NCBI GenBank assembly: GCA_031289415.1
Contig: JAITPN010000099.1
Location: forward strand, 1-64,000
Length of the DNA: 64,000 bases
Direction of reading: 5' to 3'
Source of the DNA: Prevotellaceae bacterium
Lineage (GTDB): Bacteria > Bacteroidota > Bacteroidia > Bacteroidales > UBA932
Of this stretch, positions 36,378-45,403 are shown in pieces. Each line of letters opens with the position of its first letter. Position 1 is the stretch's first letter. A program made the position numbers and the translations under genes. Below the pieces are notes generated by a model, which had not been told where the DNA came from, ran no database searches, and saw only the letters and a program-made list of their open reading frames with translations.

Positions 36378-37727
36378 CTATTCATTGTTTATAATTCCGG
36401 TGTAGGTGTGCGGGGTCAGCGCCGTCAGTTCTTTTTTCACGGCGTCGTCCACGTGCAGCTCGTCCACAAATTGGCGGATGCTTTCCTGCGTAATGCGGTC
36501 GTTGGTGCGCGTGAGCGCCTTTAGCGTTTCGTAAGGGTTCGGATAGCCTTCGCGGCGCAAAATGGTTTGAATGCCTTCAGCCACCACCGCCCAGTTGTTG
36601 TTGAGGTCGTTGTCGATAGCAGCGCGGTTTACAATGAGTTTCGCCATGCCTTTTTGTATGGATTTTAACGCGATGAGGCTATGCGCCAACGGTACGCCTA
36701 TATTGCGCAGTACCGTAGAATCCGTAAGGTCGCGCTGCAAGCGCGACACCGGCAGTTTAGCCGAAAAATGCTCATACAGCGCATTGGCTATACCGATGTT
36801 TCCTTCCGCATTTTCAAAATCAATGGGGTTCACCTTGTGCGGCATCGCCGACGAGCCTACTTCGCCCGCTTTGATTTGTTGTTTAAAATATTCCATTGAA
36901 ATGTACGTCCACATGTCGCGGCAGAAATCAAGCAAAATGGTGTTGATGCGTTTCAGTCCGTCGAACAGGGCGGCAAGGTGGTCGTAGTGTTCAATTTGCG
37001 TAGTGTAGTGTGCGCGTGTCAGGTGCAGGGCGTCGTGCACAAATTTGTCGGCAAAAGCGTTCCAGTCTATCGCCGGATAAGCCGCGGCGTGTGCATTGAA
37101 ATTGCCTGTAGCTCCACCAAATTTGGCAGAATAAGGCACTTGCTGCACCAGCGCCGTTTGTTGCGCAATACGTTCTACGAATACCCTGATTTCCTTGCCC
37201 AACCGCGTAGGCGAAGCCGGCTGTCCGTGCGTATGCGCCAGCATGGCAATGGACGACCATTCGCGAGCCGCTGTGCGCAATACTTCTACAAGGCGTTCCA
37301 ATGCCGGAAAATAGACGGCTTCCAACGCATCTTTCAGGCTGCGCGGCACGGCGGTGTTGTTCACATCCTGCGAGGTCAGCCCGAAATGGATAAATTCACG
37401 GTAAGCCTGCCAACCTTGTGCATCGAAGAACGTTTTGATGAAATATTCTACCGCTTTTACATCGTGGTTCGTGGTGCGTTCAATATCTTTTATTTCGGCA
37501 GCTTGTTCTTCCGTGAAATTTTGGTACAGGCTTCGAAGCTTGTCTTTGCCGTCAAAATCTTTTAATGACGGAAGCGGAAGTTCGCACAGGGCAATAAAGT
37601 ATTCTACTTCTACCATTACGCGGTAACGGAAAAGCGCATATTCCGAAAAGAAATCCGACAGTTCTTCTACTTGCTTGCGGTAACGTCCGTCAATGGGCGA
37701 GTTGGCTATGAGGGGTGAAAGTTTCAT
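36378..37727 (-). CDS. purB: Adenylosuccinate lyase
   Basis: 449 residues. The fumarase-superfamily signature is clear (GSSAMPHKVNPIDFENAEGN), with the catalytic loop serine in it, and HFGLTSQDVNNTA and AHTHGQPASPTRLGKE supply the other active-site parts. It acts twice in purine synthesis, releasing fumarate. It lies 2 bp after the stop of the GH95 gene and before holA. Confidence 0.97.
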   Translation of the reverse strand: MKLSPLIANSPIDGRYRKQVEELSDFFSEYALFRYRVMVEVEYFIALCELPLPSLKDFDGKDKLRSLYQNFTEEQAAEIKDIERTTNHDVKAVEYFIKTFFDAQGWQAYREFIHFGLTSQDVNNTAVPRSLKDALEAVYFPALERLVEVLRTAAREWSSIAMLAHTHGQPASPTRLGKEIRVFVERIAQQTALVQQVPYSAKFGGATGNFNAHAAAYPAIDWNAFADKFVHDALHLTRAHYTTQIEHYDHLAALFDGLKRINTILLDFCRDMWTYISMEYFKQQIKAGEVGSSAMPHKVNPIDFENAEGNIGIANALYEHFSAKLPVSRLQRDLTDSTVLRNIGVPLAHSLIALKSIQKGMAKLIVNRAAIDNDLNNNWAVVAEGIQTILRREGYPNPYETLKALTRTNDRITQESIRQFVDELHVDDAVKKELTALTPHTYTGIINNE

Positions 37728-37729
37728 AA

Positions 37730-40228
37730 TTAATTTTTTACGTGTAATATATATTCTTTTCCTGCTTCAGTCGGCAAATCATATTCTATCGTTTCTTTTA
37801 CCGAAGGCAGGTTTAATTTAGCGTCTTTTGAAATAATCGGCAGAGGCGTTTCAGGCGTTTGGTAAAACGGATTGGGGTTTGCGCCCTCCGCTTTGTTCAA
37901 TTCGCCTTTTCCGTCCAATACCAGCGGGTCGGCTGTGCGCAGTCTGAGGTTGCCGCCGAGCGGCGAGGTTATTTTCACGGTTTTCACCCGTCCGTTTTCC
38001 CATTCGATACTGGTAATAAAACCGCCGCGCGCCCGCAGCCCGCTTACCTTTCCTTTACTCCATACGTCGGGCAGCGCGGGCAGGATGTGCAGTGCGCCGT
38101 CGTAACTTTGCAGCAGCATTTCGGCAATACCTGCCGTACAACCGAAGTTGCCGTCAATCTGGAACGGCGGATGGGCGTCAAACATATTGGGATACGTACC
38201 GCCCTTCTCTCCATATTCCATATCGGTAGTCTTAACCAACGACAACTGGTTGGCGATGAGTTTGTAGGCATGGTTGCCGTCCATGAAACGCGCCCAAAGA
38301 CACACCTTCCAGCCCATAGACCAACCGGTGGCAGGGTCGCCGCGGTAGTGCAGCGATGTACGCGCCGCATCAAAAAGTTCGGGCGTGCGGTAGGGCGAAA
38401 CCTGATAGCCGGGGAACACGCCGAAAAGATGCGATACGTGGCGGTGCTTGTCGTTGGGATTATCCCAATCATACATCCATTCCTGCAGCTGGCTGTGTTG
38501 CCCGATTTGCATCGGCGGCAGTCTGTGGCGGGTTTGGCGTAACGTGTCGGCAAAATCGCCGTCAATGCCAAGCGTTTCGGCGGCGGCAATAAGGTTGGAG
38601 AAAAGTTCAAACACCAACTGATTGTCCATCGTAGCTCCTGCGGTCGTATATATATAATACTGATTACGGCTGAAACTGTTTTCGGGCGATACCGACGGCG
38701 ACACTACCAGCCAACCATGTTCGGGTTCTTCGATAAGAAAATCGAGCAGGAAAAGCGCCGCGCCTTTCATGACCGGATACACTTCTTTCAAATAGGCTTT
38801 GTCGCCCGAATAGCGGTAATGTTCCCATAAATGCTGGCTCACCCACGCCCCGCCGGTAGGCCACATTCCCAACGAGAAATCGGTAGGTCCCGTGATGCGC
38901 CAGATGTCGGTATTATGATGCAGCACCCATCCGCGCGCTCCATACATGGTTTTTGCTGTAGCCGCGCCGGTTTCCGACAGCTCTTTCACCATCTGAAGAA
39001 ACGGCTCGTGCATTTCGGGCAGGTTGGCTACTTCGGCAAGCCAATAATTCATTTCGGCATTGATGTTGGTGGTATATTTGCTGTCCCATGGCGCTTGCAT
39101 CTGGTCGTTCCAGATACCTTGCAGGTTGGCAGGCTGTCCGCCGGGCTGCGAGCAGGAAATCAGCAGATAGCGCCCGAACTGAAAATAAAGCGCAGCAAGT
39201 TGCGGGTCGTTAGCCTGAGCAAATTCGCGGATACGCACATCAGTCGGTTTGTGTATCGAATCGGTTACGCCCAAATCTAATTGCACACGGTCGAAATAGC
39301 GGCGATAGTTGGCTATATGTGTTTTCCGCAGTTGTTTGTAGCCTTTTTGCACCGCAGCTTGCAAATGTTCGCTTGCCTGTGCGTCGGCATCTCCGCTGAG
39401 GTCATGGTAGTTCACAAAATTCGTGCCGATAGCGATATACAGCGTAGCCGCATCGGCATTCGCGAGCGTGAGCGTGTCGCCGTGTACGGCAAGCGTACCG
39501 TTTTCCGGTACGATTTTTGCATAAGCGGTAAATTCCACCTTACCCTCAAGCCCTTCCTGACTACCGGAAATGCCGGTGAGCGTAAGCCTATCATCCTGCG
39601 CCAAAGTCCGACTGTTTTGCGGACTTGCAAAGTGCGCCGCAAAACCGATTTTTCCTTTTTGCGAGGCAGTGAGCCGTACTACTATGACATCGCCGCCGAG
39701 TGCAGCAAACGTTTCGCGTACATAGTCAACACCTTTCACCGTATAACGTGTAGAGGCTACAGCCTGCGTAATATCCAATTCGCGATAATATTTTTCGACT
39801 TGTTCGGAACCGGCGCAATCAAGGAACAAATCGCCCACAGGTTGGTATGATATGCCGTCGGTCGCCACACCTTTTTTGTGCGGCATCAGTTCCAAATCAA
39901 TAGCGTGCTGTGCATCGTGATATTTTCCTTCGAAAATAAGCCGGCGCACTTTGGGCAATGCTTCCAACGCTTCGTCGTACATATTGTGGGTAGGTTGCCC
40001 CGCCCACACAGTTTCTTCATTCAGCTGCAACCGTTCATGCGACGGATTACCGAAAACCATAGCCCCTAACCGTCCGTTCCCTACCGGCAAGGCTTCAGTC
40101 CATTGTTCTGCCGGAGCGTTGTACCATAATTTAAGGTTGTTGTCCGCATTGTTTTTTTCTGTACATGCACAGAGTGCGACTATTCCGCAAACGGCAAGAC
40201 CAAACGATTTAATAAGAATTTTCATCAT
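37730..40228 (-). CDS. GH95 glycoside hydrolase lipoprotein (alpha-L-fucosidase family)
   Basis: 832 residues with a signal peptide ending in a lipobox-like LCAC. The N-terminal GH95 domain starts LWYNAPAEQWTEALPVGNGR, then LGAMVFGNP and RLQLNEETVWAGQP. The (alpha/alpha)6 catalytic barrel carries the two-Asn motif NINAEMNYW and the DGNFGCTAGIAEML loop whose Asp is catalytic in characterised members. GH95 enzymes remove alpha-1,2-fucose (or L-galactose) by inversion, from host glycans or plant/algal polysaccharides. There is no SusCD pair or other CAZyme nearby. The start could also be the adjacent second ATG. Confidence 0.93.
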   Translation of the reverse strand: MMKILIKSFGLAVCGIVALCACTEKNNADNNLKLWYNAPAEQWTEALPVGNGRLGAMVFGNPSHERLQLNEETVWAGQPTHNMYDEALEALPKVRRLIFEGKYHDAQHAIDLELMPHKKGVATDGISYQPVGDLFLDCAGSEQVEKYYRELDITQAVASTRYTVKGVDYVRETFAALGGDVIVVRLTASQKGKIGFAAHFASPQNSRTLAQDDRLTLTGISGSQEGLEGKVEFTAYAKIVPENGTLAVHGDTLTLANADAATLYIAIGTNFVNYHDLSGDADAQASEHLQAAVQKGYKQLRKTHIANYRRYFDRVQLDLGVTDSIHKPTDVRIREFAQANDPQLAALYFQFGRYLLISCSQPGGQPANLQGIWNDQMQAPWDSKYTTNINAEMNYWLAEVANLPEMHEPFLQMVKELSETGAATAKTMYGARGWVLHHNTDIWRITGPTDFSLGMWPTGGAWVSQHLWEHYRYSGDKAYLKEVYPVMKGAALFLLDFLIEEPEHGWLVVSPSVSPENSFSRNQYYIYTTAGATMDNQLVFELFSNLIAAAETLGIDGDFADTLRQTRHRLPPMQIGQHSQLQEWMYDWDNPNDKHRHVSHLFGVFPGYQVSPYRTPELFDAARTSLHYRGDPATGWSMGWKVCLWARFMDGNHAYKLIANQLSLVKTTDMEYGEKGGTYPNMFDAHPPFQIDGNFGCTAGIAEMLLQSYDGALHILPALPDVWSKGKVSGLRARGGFITSIEWENGRVKTVKITSPLGGNLRLRTADPLVLDGKGELNKAEGANPNPFYQTPETPLPIISKDAKLNLPSVKETIEYDLPTEAGKEYILHVKN

Positions 40229-40252
40229 AATTTATATATAAAGTTAATATTG

Positions 40253-40282
40253 CAAATATAACTATTTTTCATGTCTCTGCAA
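40253..40282 (-). promoter_or_regulatory. Promoter for the GH95-purB-holA unit
   Basis: Minus-strand TTG (40282-40280), a 19-bp spacer and TATATTTG (40260-40253). The start site is predicted about 20 nt upstream of the GH95 ATG. No other promoter-like box is visible before purB or holA. Confidence 0.6.
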
Positions 40283-40373
40283 AAAAGTAGCGCTGCTAAA
40301 ATTACAAGCTCAATAATGGCATATTAGCACGAATCAAAGTTATAGAGGAATTATAGTTTTTTGTTATCCCTTA

Positions 40374-41333
40374 TTATTGTAGCATTGATTTATCTTTTAC
40401 ATACTTCTCCCAAAGGGGATTTTGGGCAACGGCGGCTTTGCAAAGTTCTGGCGTTTGATTCTGTATTTTATTCAGATAGAAACCATTTTCCTTTACAGCA
40501 ATAAGGCACATTTCAGGTGTATGATGCTTGGACTTGATATACTTAAAAGCGTTAGGATTTTGCGTTACGGCGGCAAGGAACACAGCAGGACTTTTATAGC
40601 CCTTAATATACTGTATTGCTGTGCCATCTTTCTTTACTGCTTCAAGTTGCAATTCCTCCGAAGGATTGTCAATGTGGCTTATGCTGGAAGGGTGCGTCTG
40701 AATAGCGTAATGTATTATTTCTTGGGTAAGAAATTCACTTCTGATGCTGCTAAAAGTTATATCGTTTATTTCCAATGCAGCCCGACAATATTCTGGTTTC
40801 TGATTTTCAATATAGCCAATAGCCCAACCATGAGAATTTTGTATGGCAGTAAAGCAAACCTCATCTGTTTGACACTTAGAATCAATATATTGAAAGAGAT
40901 TTCCTTCTTTTTTCACAACTTCCAATGCCATTTCAACTGTCTGATTTTCACGTTTTATATACCTTATTACGTATGCCTCCTGTTTTACTGCTTCCAAACA
41001 AAGCTCAGGCGTTGGATTTTTAATATATAAAAGTTCATAGCCATTTTTCCTGACTGCATCCAAACAAACTTCGGGCGTTGGATTATCAATATCCTTCAGA
41101 ATACAATTATCCAAAGCCTCATACACTTTCTGCAACTTTGCTTGCACTACTGCTAAATGCCTAATTATTGAAACAAAAGCAAGAGGAACAGGTATAAATT
41201 GCACTCTTGGCTCTTGCACAGGATTTTCTAATGCACGCTCACATTTTGCAATCGTCCCTTTAACTGAATTTACTTCATTGGAACCAAGAATATGCCCAAT
41301 GATAATTTTTCCATTAATTTTCTGTATTTCCAT
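40374..41333 (-). CDS. DUF4116-type helical repeat protein
   Basis: 319 residues. After a ~75-residue N-terminal region, about ten tandem units of 22-24 residues follow the pattern N-x-T-P-E-x-C-L-x-A-V-x-x-N-G-x-x-L-x-Y-I. Clear examples are NPTPEVCLDAVRKNGYELLY and NPTPELCLEAVKQEAYVIRY. This fits DUF4116, predicted alpha-helical repeats of unknown function, probably for protein binding. No signal peptide is seen. The gene is AT-rich compared with its neighbours and stands alone, which suggests recent acquisition. Confidence 0.8.
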   Translation of the reverse strand: MEIQKINGKIIIGHILGSNEVNSVKGTIAKCERALENPVQEPRVQFIPVPLAFVSIIRHLAVVQAKLQKVYEALDNCILKDIDNPTPEVCLDAVRKNGYELLYIKNPTPELCLEAVKQEAYVIRYIKRENQTVEMALEVVKKEGNLFQYIDSKCQTDEVCFTAIQNSHGWAIGYIENQKPEYCRAALEINDITFSSIRSEFLTQEIIHYAIQTHPSSISHIDNPSEELQLEAVKKDGTAIQYIKGYKSPAVFLAAVTQNPNAFKYIKSKHHTPEMCLIAVKENGFYLNKIQNQTPELCKAAVAQNPLWEKYVKDKSMLQ

Positions 41334-41487
41334 ATATTATATTGTTTTTAATTTATCATCAATACGCCACGCTATCCATCGGTCTTCGCTTTTCACAAGC
41401 AAATCACAAAGCATATATTCATTAATAACAAAACTCAAATTGCAAGTTTACATAATAAAATTAGACTTTTATCCACAAAGACCGACA

Positions 41488-41517
41488 CAAAAGTAGTAAA
41501 TATTTTTTAATTACAAA
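41488..41517 (-). promoter_or_regulatory. Promoter for the DUF4116 gene
   Basis: Minus-strand TTTG (41517-41514), an 18-bp spacer and TACTTTTG (41495-41488), giving a leader of about 150 nt. The AT-rich 413-bp gap 41334-41746 otherwise shows only the clpC promoter. Confidence 0.5.
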
Positions 41518-41719
41518 TCATATTTGAGAATATTTTTTAGGGATAACGCATTAAAAAATATTTCATTAATAATTAGATTGATATATTTACGGGTAACTGG
41601 GTTATGATAAGCCTAATCGTATCGTTTTCTACGTCTAAAAACGCTTCACACCGTTCGCCTCCCGCGTCACAAAAAAAGATTTAAAACAACAAAAACATTC
41701 AAATTACACAAATTATTAC

Positions 41720-41727
41720 TATCTTTG
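41720..41727 (+). promoter_or_regulatory. -7 promoter box for clpC
   Basis: Plus-strand TATCTTTG, a perfect match, 19 bp before the clpC ATG. No clear -33 element; no CtsR- or HrcA-type operator is evident. Confidence 0.6.
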
Positions 41728-41746
41728 AATAATATTTACACGTTTT

Positions 41747-44266
41747 ATGAATTTGCAATTATCGGAAGAAGTCGAAAAAATAATTGATTACAGCCGCGAA
41801 GAAGCTACACGGCTTGGCAATTACGCCATTACGCCCGAACATTTTCTGTTGGGTATGATCCGCCATGCCGACAACGAGGCGGTGAGGCTCTTTACGCTGA
41901 TGGACGTGAAGCCCGACGCTATCAAAAAAAACATCGAAAACATTATAAGCACCGGCGCAATGCTCCCTTACGAAGAAAGCGAACGGCTAAAACTGTCGCG
42001 AACGGCGGAACATGTGCTGCGGTCGGTGTACCTCGAAAGTATGGCTTTGAAAACCGAAGGCAAACCTACAGCCCGCCACCTGCTGCTGTCGCTGCTGCAC
42101 AAAGAGGATTTCGAAAGCGCAAAAGTACTGGAAATGTACGGCATCACGTACAAAACGGCTTTCGAGTATTTCACCACCAGTAAAATCACACGGAACACCG
42201 TAGCTTACGACGACGACGCGGACGAAACGCCGGAATCGGATACCGCCGGACACATCGGCAAAACAAAAACGTCTGCCGCAGGCATCGAAAAGCCGCAGAA
42301 CGATACGCCGATGCTCGATAATTACGGCACAGACCTCACGGCTGCCGCCCTCGCCGGAAAATTAGACCCGGTAGTAGGGCGCGAAAAAGAAATTGAACGG
42401 CTGGCGCAAATCCTGAGCCGCCGCAAGAAAAACAACCCGGTGCTGATTGGCGACCCGGGCGTAGGCAAATCAGCCATTGCCGAAGGGTTGGCGCTACGCA
42501 TTGCACAGCGGAAAGTGTCGCGTACACTGCTGGGCAAGCGCATCATTACGCTCGACGTAGCTTCCATCGTGGCAGGCACAAAATACCGCGGACAGTTTGA
42601 AGAACGCATCAAAGCGATTCTGAACGAAATGACGAAAACCCCAAATCTGATACTCTTTATTGACGAGCTGCATACGTTGGTGGGCGCGGGCGGCGCAGGC
42701 GGTACGCTCGATGCGGCAAACATGCTGAAACCCGCCCTTGCACGGGGCGAAATACAGTGCATCGGCGCTACGACGCTCGACGAATACCGCAACTATATTG
42801 AAAAAGACGGCGCACTGGAACGCCGTTTCCAGAAAATAATCGTAGAACCTACGACGGCGGACGAAACGCTCGAAATCCTTCGCCACATCAAGGAGCGTTA
42901 TGAAATACACCACCACGTAATTTATACACCCGAAGCCATCAACGCCTGCGTCTATCTCACGCAGCGATACATCACCGACCGCAGTCTTCCCGACAAAGCG
43001 ATTGATGCGCTCGACGAAGCAGGGGCGCGGGTGCACATCGAAAATACGGACGTGCCGCCGCTGCTCGAAACCCTCGAAAAAGAAATTGAAAACGTGCGGT
43101 GCGAAAAACTTGAATCGGCGAAGAAAGACAATTACGAAGCCGCCGCCGTACTGCGCAGCCGCGAAGCCGACCTCCAGCAGCAATACGACGAAGCGCTAAA
43201 AGCATGGAACAGCGAACAGGCGCAGCGCCACGAAGCGGTGGACGCCGAAAAAGTAGCCGAAGTAGTGTCGATGATGGCAAACGTGCCTATCCGCCGCGTG
43301 GCGGAAGAAGAGAGCATCCGCCTGCTGAAAATGGGCGACGAGCTGAAAGGAAAAGTCATCGGACAAGACGAGGCGGTAGATAAAGTGGTACGCGCCATTC
43401 AACGCAACCGCGCCGGACTGAAAGACCCGAATAAACCTATCGGCAGTTTCATTTTCCTCGGACCTACGGGCGTAGGGAAAACGCAGTTGGCAAAAGTACT
43501 CACCGAATATCTGTTCGACACAACCGACAATATGATTCGTATTGACATGAGCGAATATATGGAAAAGCATACGCTCAGCCGCCTCATCGGCGCGCCTCCG
43601 GGCTATGTGGGCTACGAAGAGGGAGGGCAACTGACCGAGCGCGTACGCCGCAAACCCTACGCCGTAGTGCTGCTCGACGAAATAGAAAAGGCGCATGCCG
43701 ACATTTTCAACCTCCTGCTGCAGGTGCTCGACGACGGTATGCTGACCGACAGCACCGGACGAAAGATTGATTTCCGAAATACGGTACTCATCATGACCTC
43801 AAACATCGGCAGCCGCGAGGTGAAAGACTTCGGAAAAGGCGTAGGTTTTGCCAATGCCACGAAACGCAACATGGCGGAAAACACACGCGACATCATCGAA
43901 AAAGCATTGCGGAAATCGTTTACGCCCGAATTTCTCAACCGCGTAGACGAGCAGGTCGTGTTCAACACCCTCTCGCAAGACGACATGTACCGCATCATCG
44001 ACATCGAACTGAAAGAAGTGTATGCCCGCACCCGACGCGCAGGCTACGAGCTGGAGATTACGCCCGACGCCCAAAAATTTATCGCCGAGCAGGGTTTCGA
44101 CCCGCAGTTCGGCGCGCGCCCGCTGAAACGCGCCATCCAACGCTACGTAGAAGACCCGATGTCGGAAGCCATCATCAAACTACAGGCAAAAACCGGCGAA
44201 AAATTGCAAATCGTCCTCACCGAAGACGGCAAAGGCACGCAGATTGCGAAGAAAAGTGAAGCGTAA
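41747..44266 (+). CDS. clpC: ATP-dependent Clp protease ATP-binding subunit ClpC
   Basis: 839 residues. Two Clp-N repeats occupy the first ~145 residues (SEEVEKIIDYSREEATRLGN, PEHFLLGMI). The first AAA+ domain has GDPGVGKSAIAEG. A UVR-type coiled segment (KLESAKKDNYEAAAVLRSRE) marks ClpC. The second AAA+ domain has GPTGVGKTQLAKVL and a C-terminal D2 small domain. It unfolds proteins for ClpP, whose gene is not nearby. Confidence 0.95.
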   Translation: MNLQLSEEVEKIIDYSREEATRLGNYAITPEHFLLGMIRHADNEAVRLFTLMDVKPDAIKKNIENIISTGAMLPYEESERLKLSRTAEHVLRSVYLESMALKTEGKPTARHLLLSLLHKEDFESAKVLEMYGITYKTAFEYFTTSKITRNTVAYDDDADETPESDTAGHIGKTKTSAAGIEKPQNDTPMLDNYGTDLTAAALAGKLDPVVGREKEIERLAQILSRRKKNNPVLIGDPGVGKSAIAEGLALRIAQRKVSRTLLGKRIITLDVASIVAGTKYRGQFEERIKAILNEMTKTPNLILFIDELHTLVGAGGAGGTLDAANMLKPALARGEIQCIGATTLDEYRNYIEKDGALERRFQKIIVEPTTADETLEILRHIKERYEIHHHVIYTPEAINACVYLTQRYITDRSLPDKAIDALDEAGARVHIENTDVPPLLETLEKEIENVRCEKLESAKKDNYEAAAVLRSREADLQQQYDEALKAWNSEQAQRHEAVDAEKVAEVVSMMANVPIRRVAEEESIRLLKMGDELKGKVIGQDEAVDKVVRAIQRNRAGLKDPNKPIGSFIFLGPTGVGKTQLAKVLTEYLFDTTDNMIRIDMSEYMEKHTLSRLIGAPPGYVGYEEGGQLTERVRRKPYAVVLLDEIEKAHADIFNLLLQVLDDGMLTDSTGRKIDFRNTVLIMTSNIGSREVKDFGKGVGFANATKRNMAENTRDIIEKALRKSFTPEFLNRVDEQVVFNTLSQDDMYRIIDIELKEVYARTRRAGYELEITPDAQKFIAEQGFDPQFGARPLKRAIQRYVEDPMSEAIIKLQAKTGEKLQIVLTEDGKGTQIAKKSEA

Positions 44267-44291
44267 AGCGTAATGTATCAATTAAAATAGT

Positions 44292-44522
44292 TTTGTATCG
44301 TTCCTGCGGGGCTTTGTATCGTTCCAAAGTGGCTTTGTATCGTTCCAAAGTGGCTTGGTATCGTTCCAAAGGGGCTTGGTATCGTTCCAAAGGAGCTTCG
44401 TATCGTTCCAAAGGGGCTTCGTATCGTTCCAAAGGGGCTTTGTATCGTTCCAAAGGAGCTTTGTATCGTTCCAAAGGGGCTTCGTATCGTTCCAAAGAGG
44501 CTTTGTATCGTTCCGAAGGAGC
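44292..44522. repeat. 21-bp tandem array, 11 copies
   Basis: Eleven head-to-tail units of exactly 21 bp fill most of the 277-bp convergent gap between clpC and the GNAT gene. Each unit is TTTGTATCGTTCCAAAGG followed by GGC or AGC, with a few substitutions and no indels; the first copy is the most diverged. The array is open in several frames on both strands purely because 21 is a multiple of three. Confidence 0.95.
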
Positions 44523-44543
44523 TATAAATCGGTTATGTCGTAC

Positions 44544-45383
44544 TTAATCGAGCGCCAAGCCGAAATAAGGAGTGGCGGCGGCGGCAGGCAGGGCTTCGGG
44601 CGCGAGGCATTTGAGCATGGCGAACGGTTCGGCGGCTTTGGCGGAAAGGGCGGCGGGCTGGTATGCCGCGATGTGCGCCCCGTACCCAAAATGACGCTGA
44701 AGGAGGCTCGCCGCGCAGGCTTTCATGCGGGGCGTCAACCACGATTCTTTCAGTACCACCGCGCCGCGGTCGGGGTAGGCGGCAAAGAAACCCTCGCCGT
44801 TGCCGTCGCGGAGGAGGCGCGCCATGCCGCCCGTGGCTTCACATTCGCGCAGGGCGTAGTCGAGCGCACCGGCGTCCCATCGTACAAAGTAGCCGCACGA
44901 AGCATACGCCGCGTCGCGCAGGCGCAGGTAGTCGGGCGCATGAAGCGGGGCGGCGTCTACGCCTGCGCCGTGTACGGCATCGGGCATGGCGGCAGGCTCG
45001 AAGGGCGTTTTCGTTCGTCCGAAACAGGGACGGTAGCCTGCGTGCGCGTAGTATTCGACCAAACGGTCGGAAGCAGGCGCGAGAATCATGGCTTCGACGC
45101 CGCGCGCCCGCATCGCGTCTTCGGCATGTGCAAGCAGCGCCGCCGCGATGCCCCGCCGACGGAATCCGGGCAGCGTAGCCACCGCATAGACGTAGGCGGC
45201 GGCGAAGCGTCCGGCGGGCGTAACCACGCAGGCTGGCAAAAGGGTGAGCGAAGCCACGCCCCTCCCCTGCTCCGTATATATTAAGGTATTGTCGGGCGCA
45301 AAACGGTTCGCAAGATAGAAGCGGATGTACGCGTCGCTTTCGTCAAAGCACGTGCGCCTGATGATTGTCAGGTCGCGAAGCAT
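44544..45383 (-). CDS. GNAT-family N-acetyltransferase
   Basis: 279 residues. The acetyl-CoA binding loop is VATLPGFRRRGIAAALLAHA around residue 80 (FRRRGIA fits R/Q-x-x-G-x-G/A). The first half is a GNAT domain and the second half is a diverged domain seen in other Bacteroidota members. The substrate is unknown. I prefer the ATG at 45383, 21 bp downstream of the DUF2156 stop, to an overlapping GTG at 45416. It follows the DUF2156 gene in the same direction. Confidence 0.8.
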   Translation of the reverse strand: MLRDLTIIRRTCFDESDAYIRFYLANRFAPDNTLIYTEQGRGVASLTLLPACVVTPAGRFAAAYVYAVATLPGFRRRGIAAALLAHAEDAMRARGVEAMILAPASDRLVEYYAHAGYRPCFGRTKTPFEPAAMPDAVHGAGVDAAPLHAPDYLRLRDAAYASCGYFVRWDAGALDYALRECEATGGMARLLRDGNGEGFFAAYPDRGAVVLKESWLTPRMKACAASLLQRHFGYGAHIAAYQPAALSAKAAEPFAMLKCLAPEALPAAAATPYFGLALD

Positions 45384-45403
45384 AGTATGGTCGGCAAAAG
45401 AAA

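Noticed and set aside
44217..45284. Long open frames over the 21-bp array (44217-44495 minus, 44293-44547 plus, 44355-45284 plus)
   Set aside because: They exist only because a 21-bp unit without stops is open in any frame; they overlap clpC or the GNAT gene and give heptapeptide repeats with no start signal.
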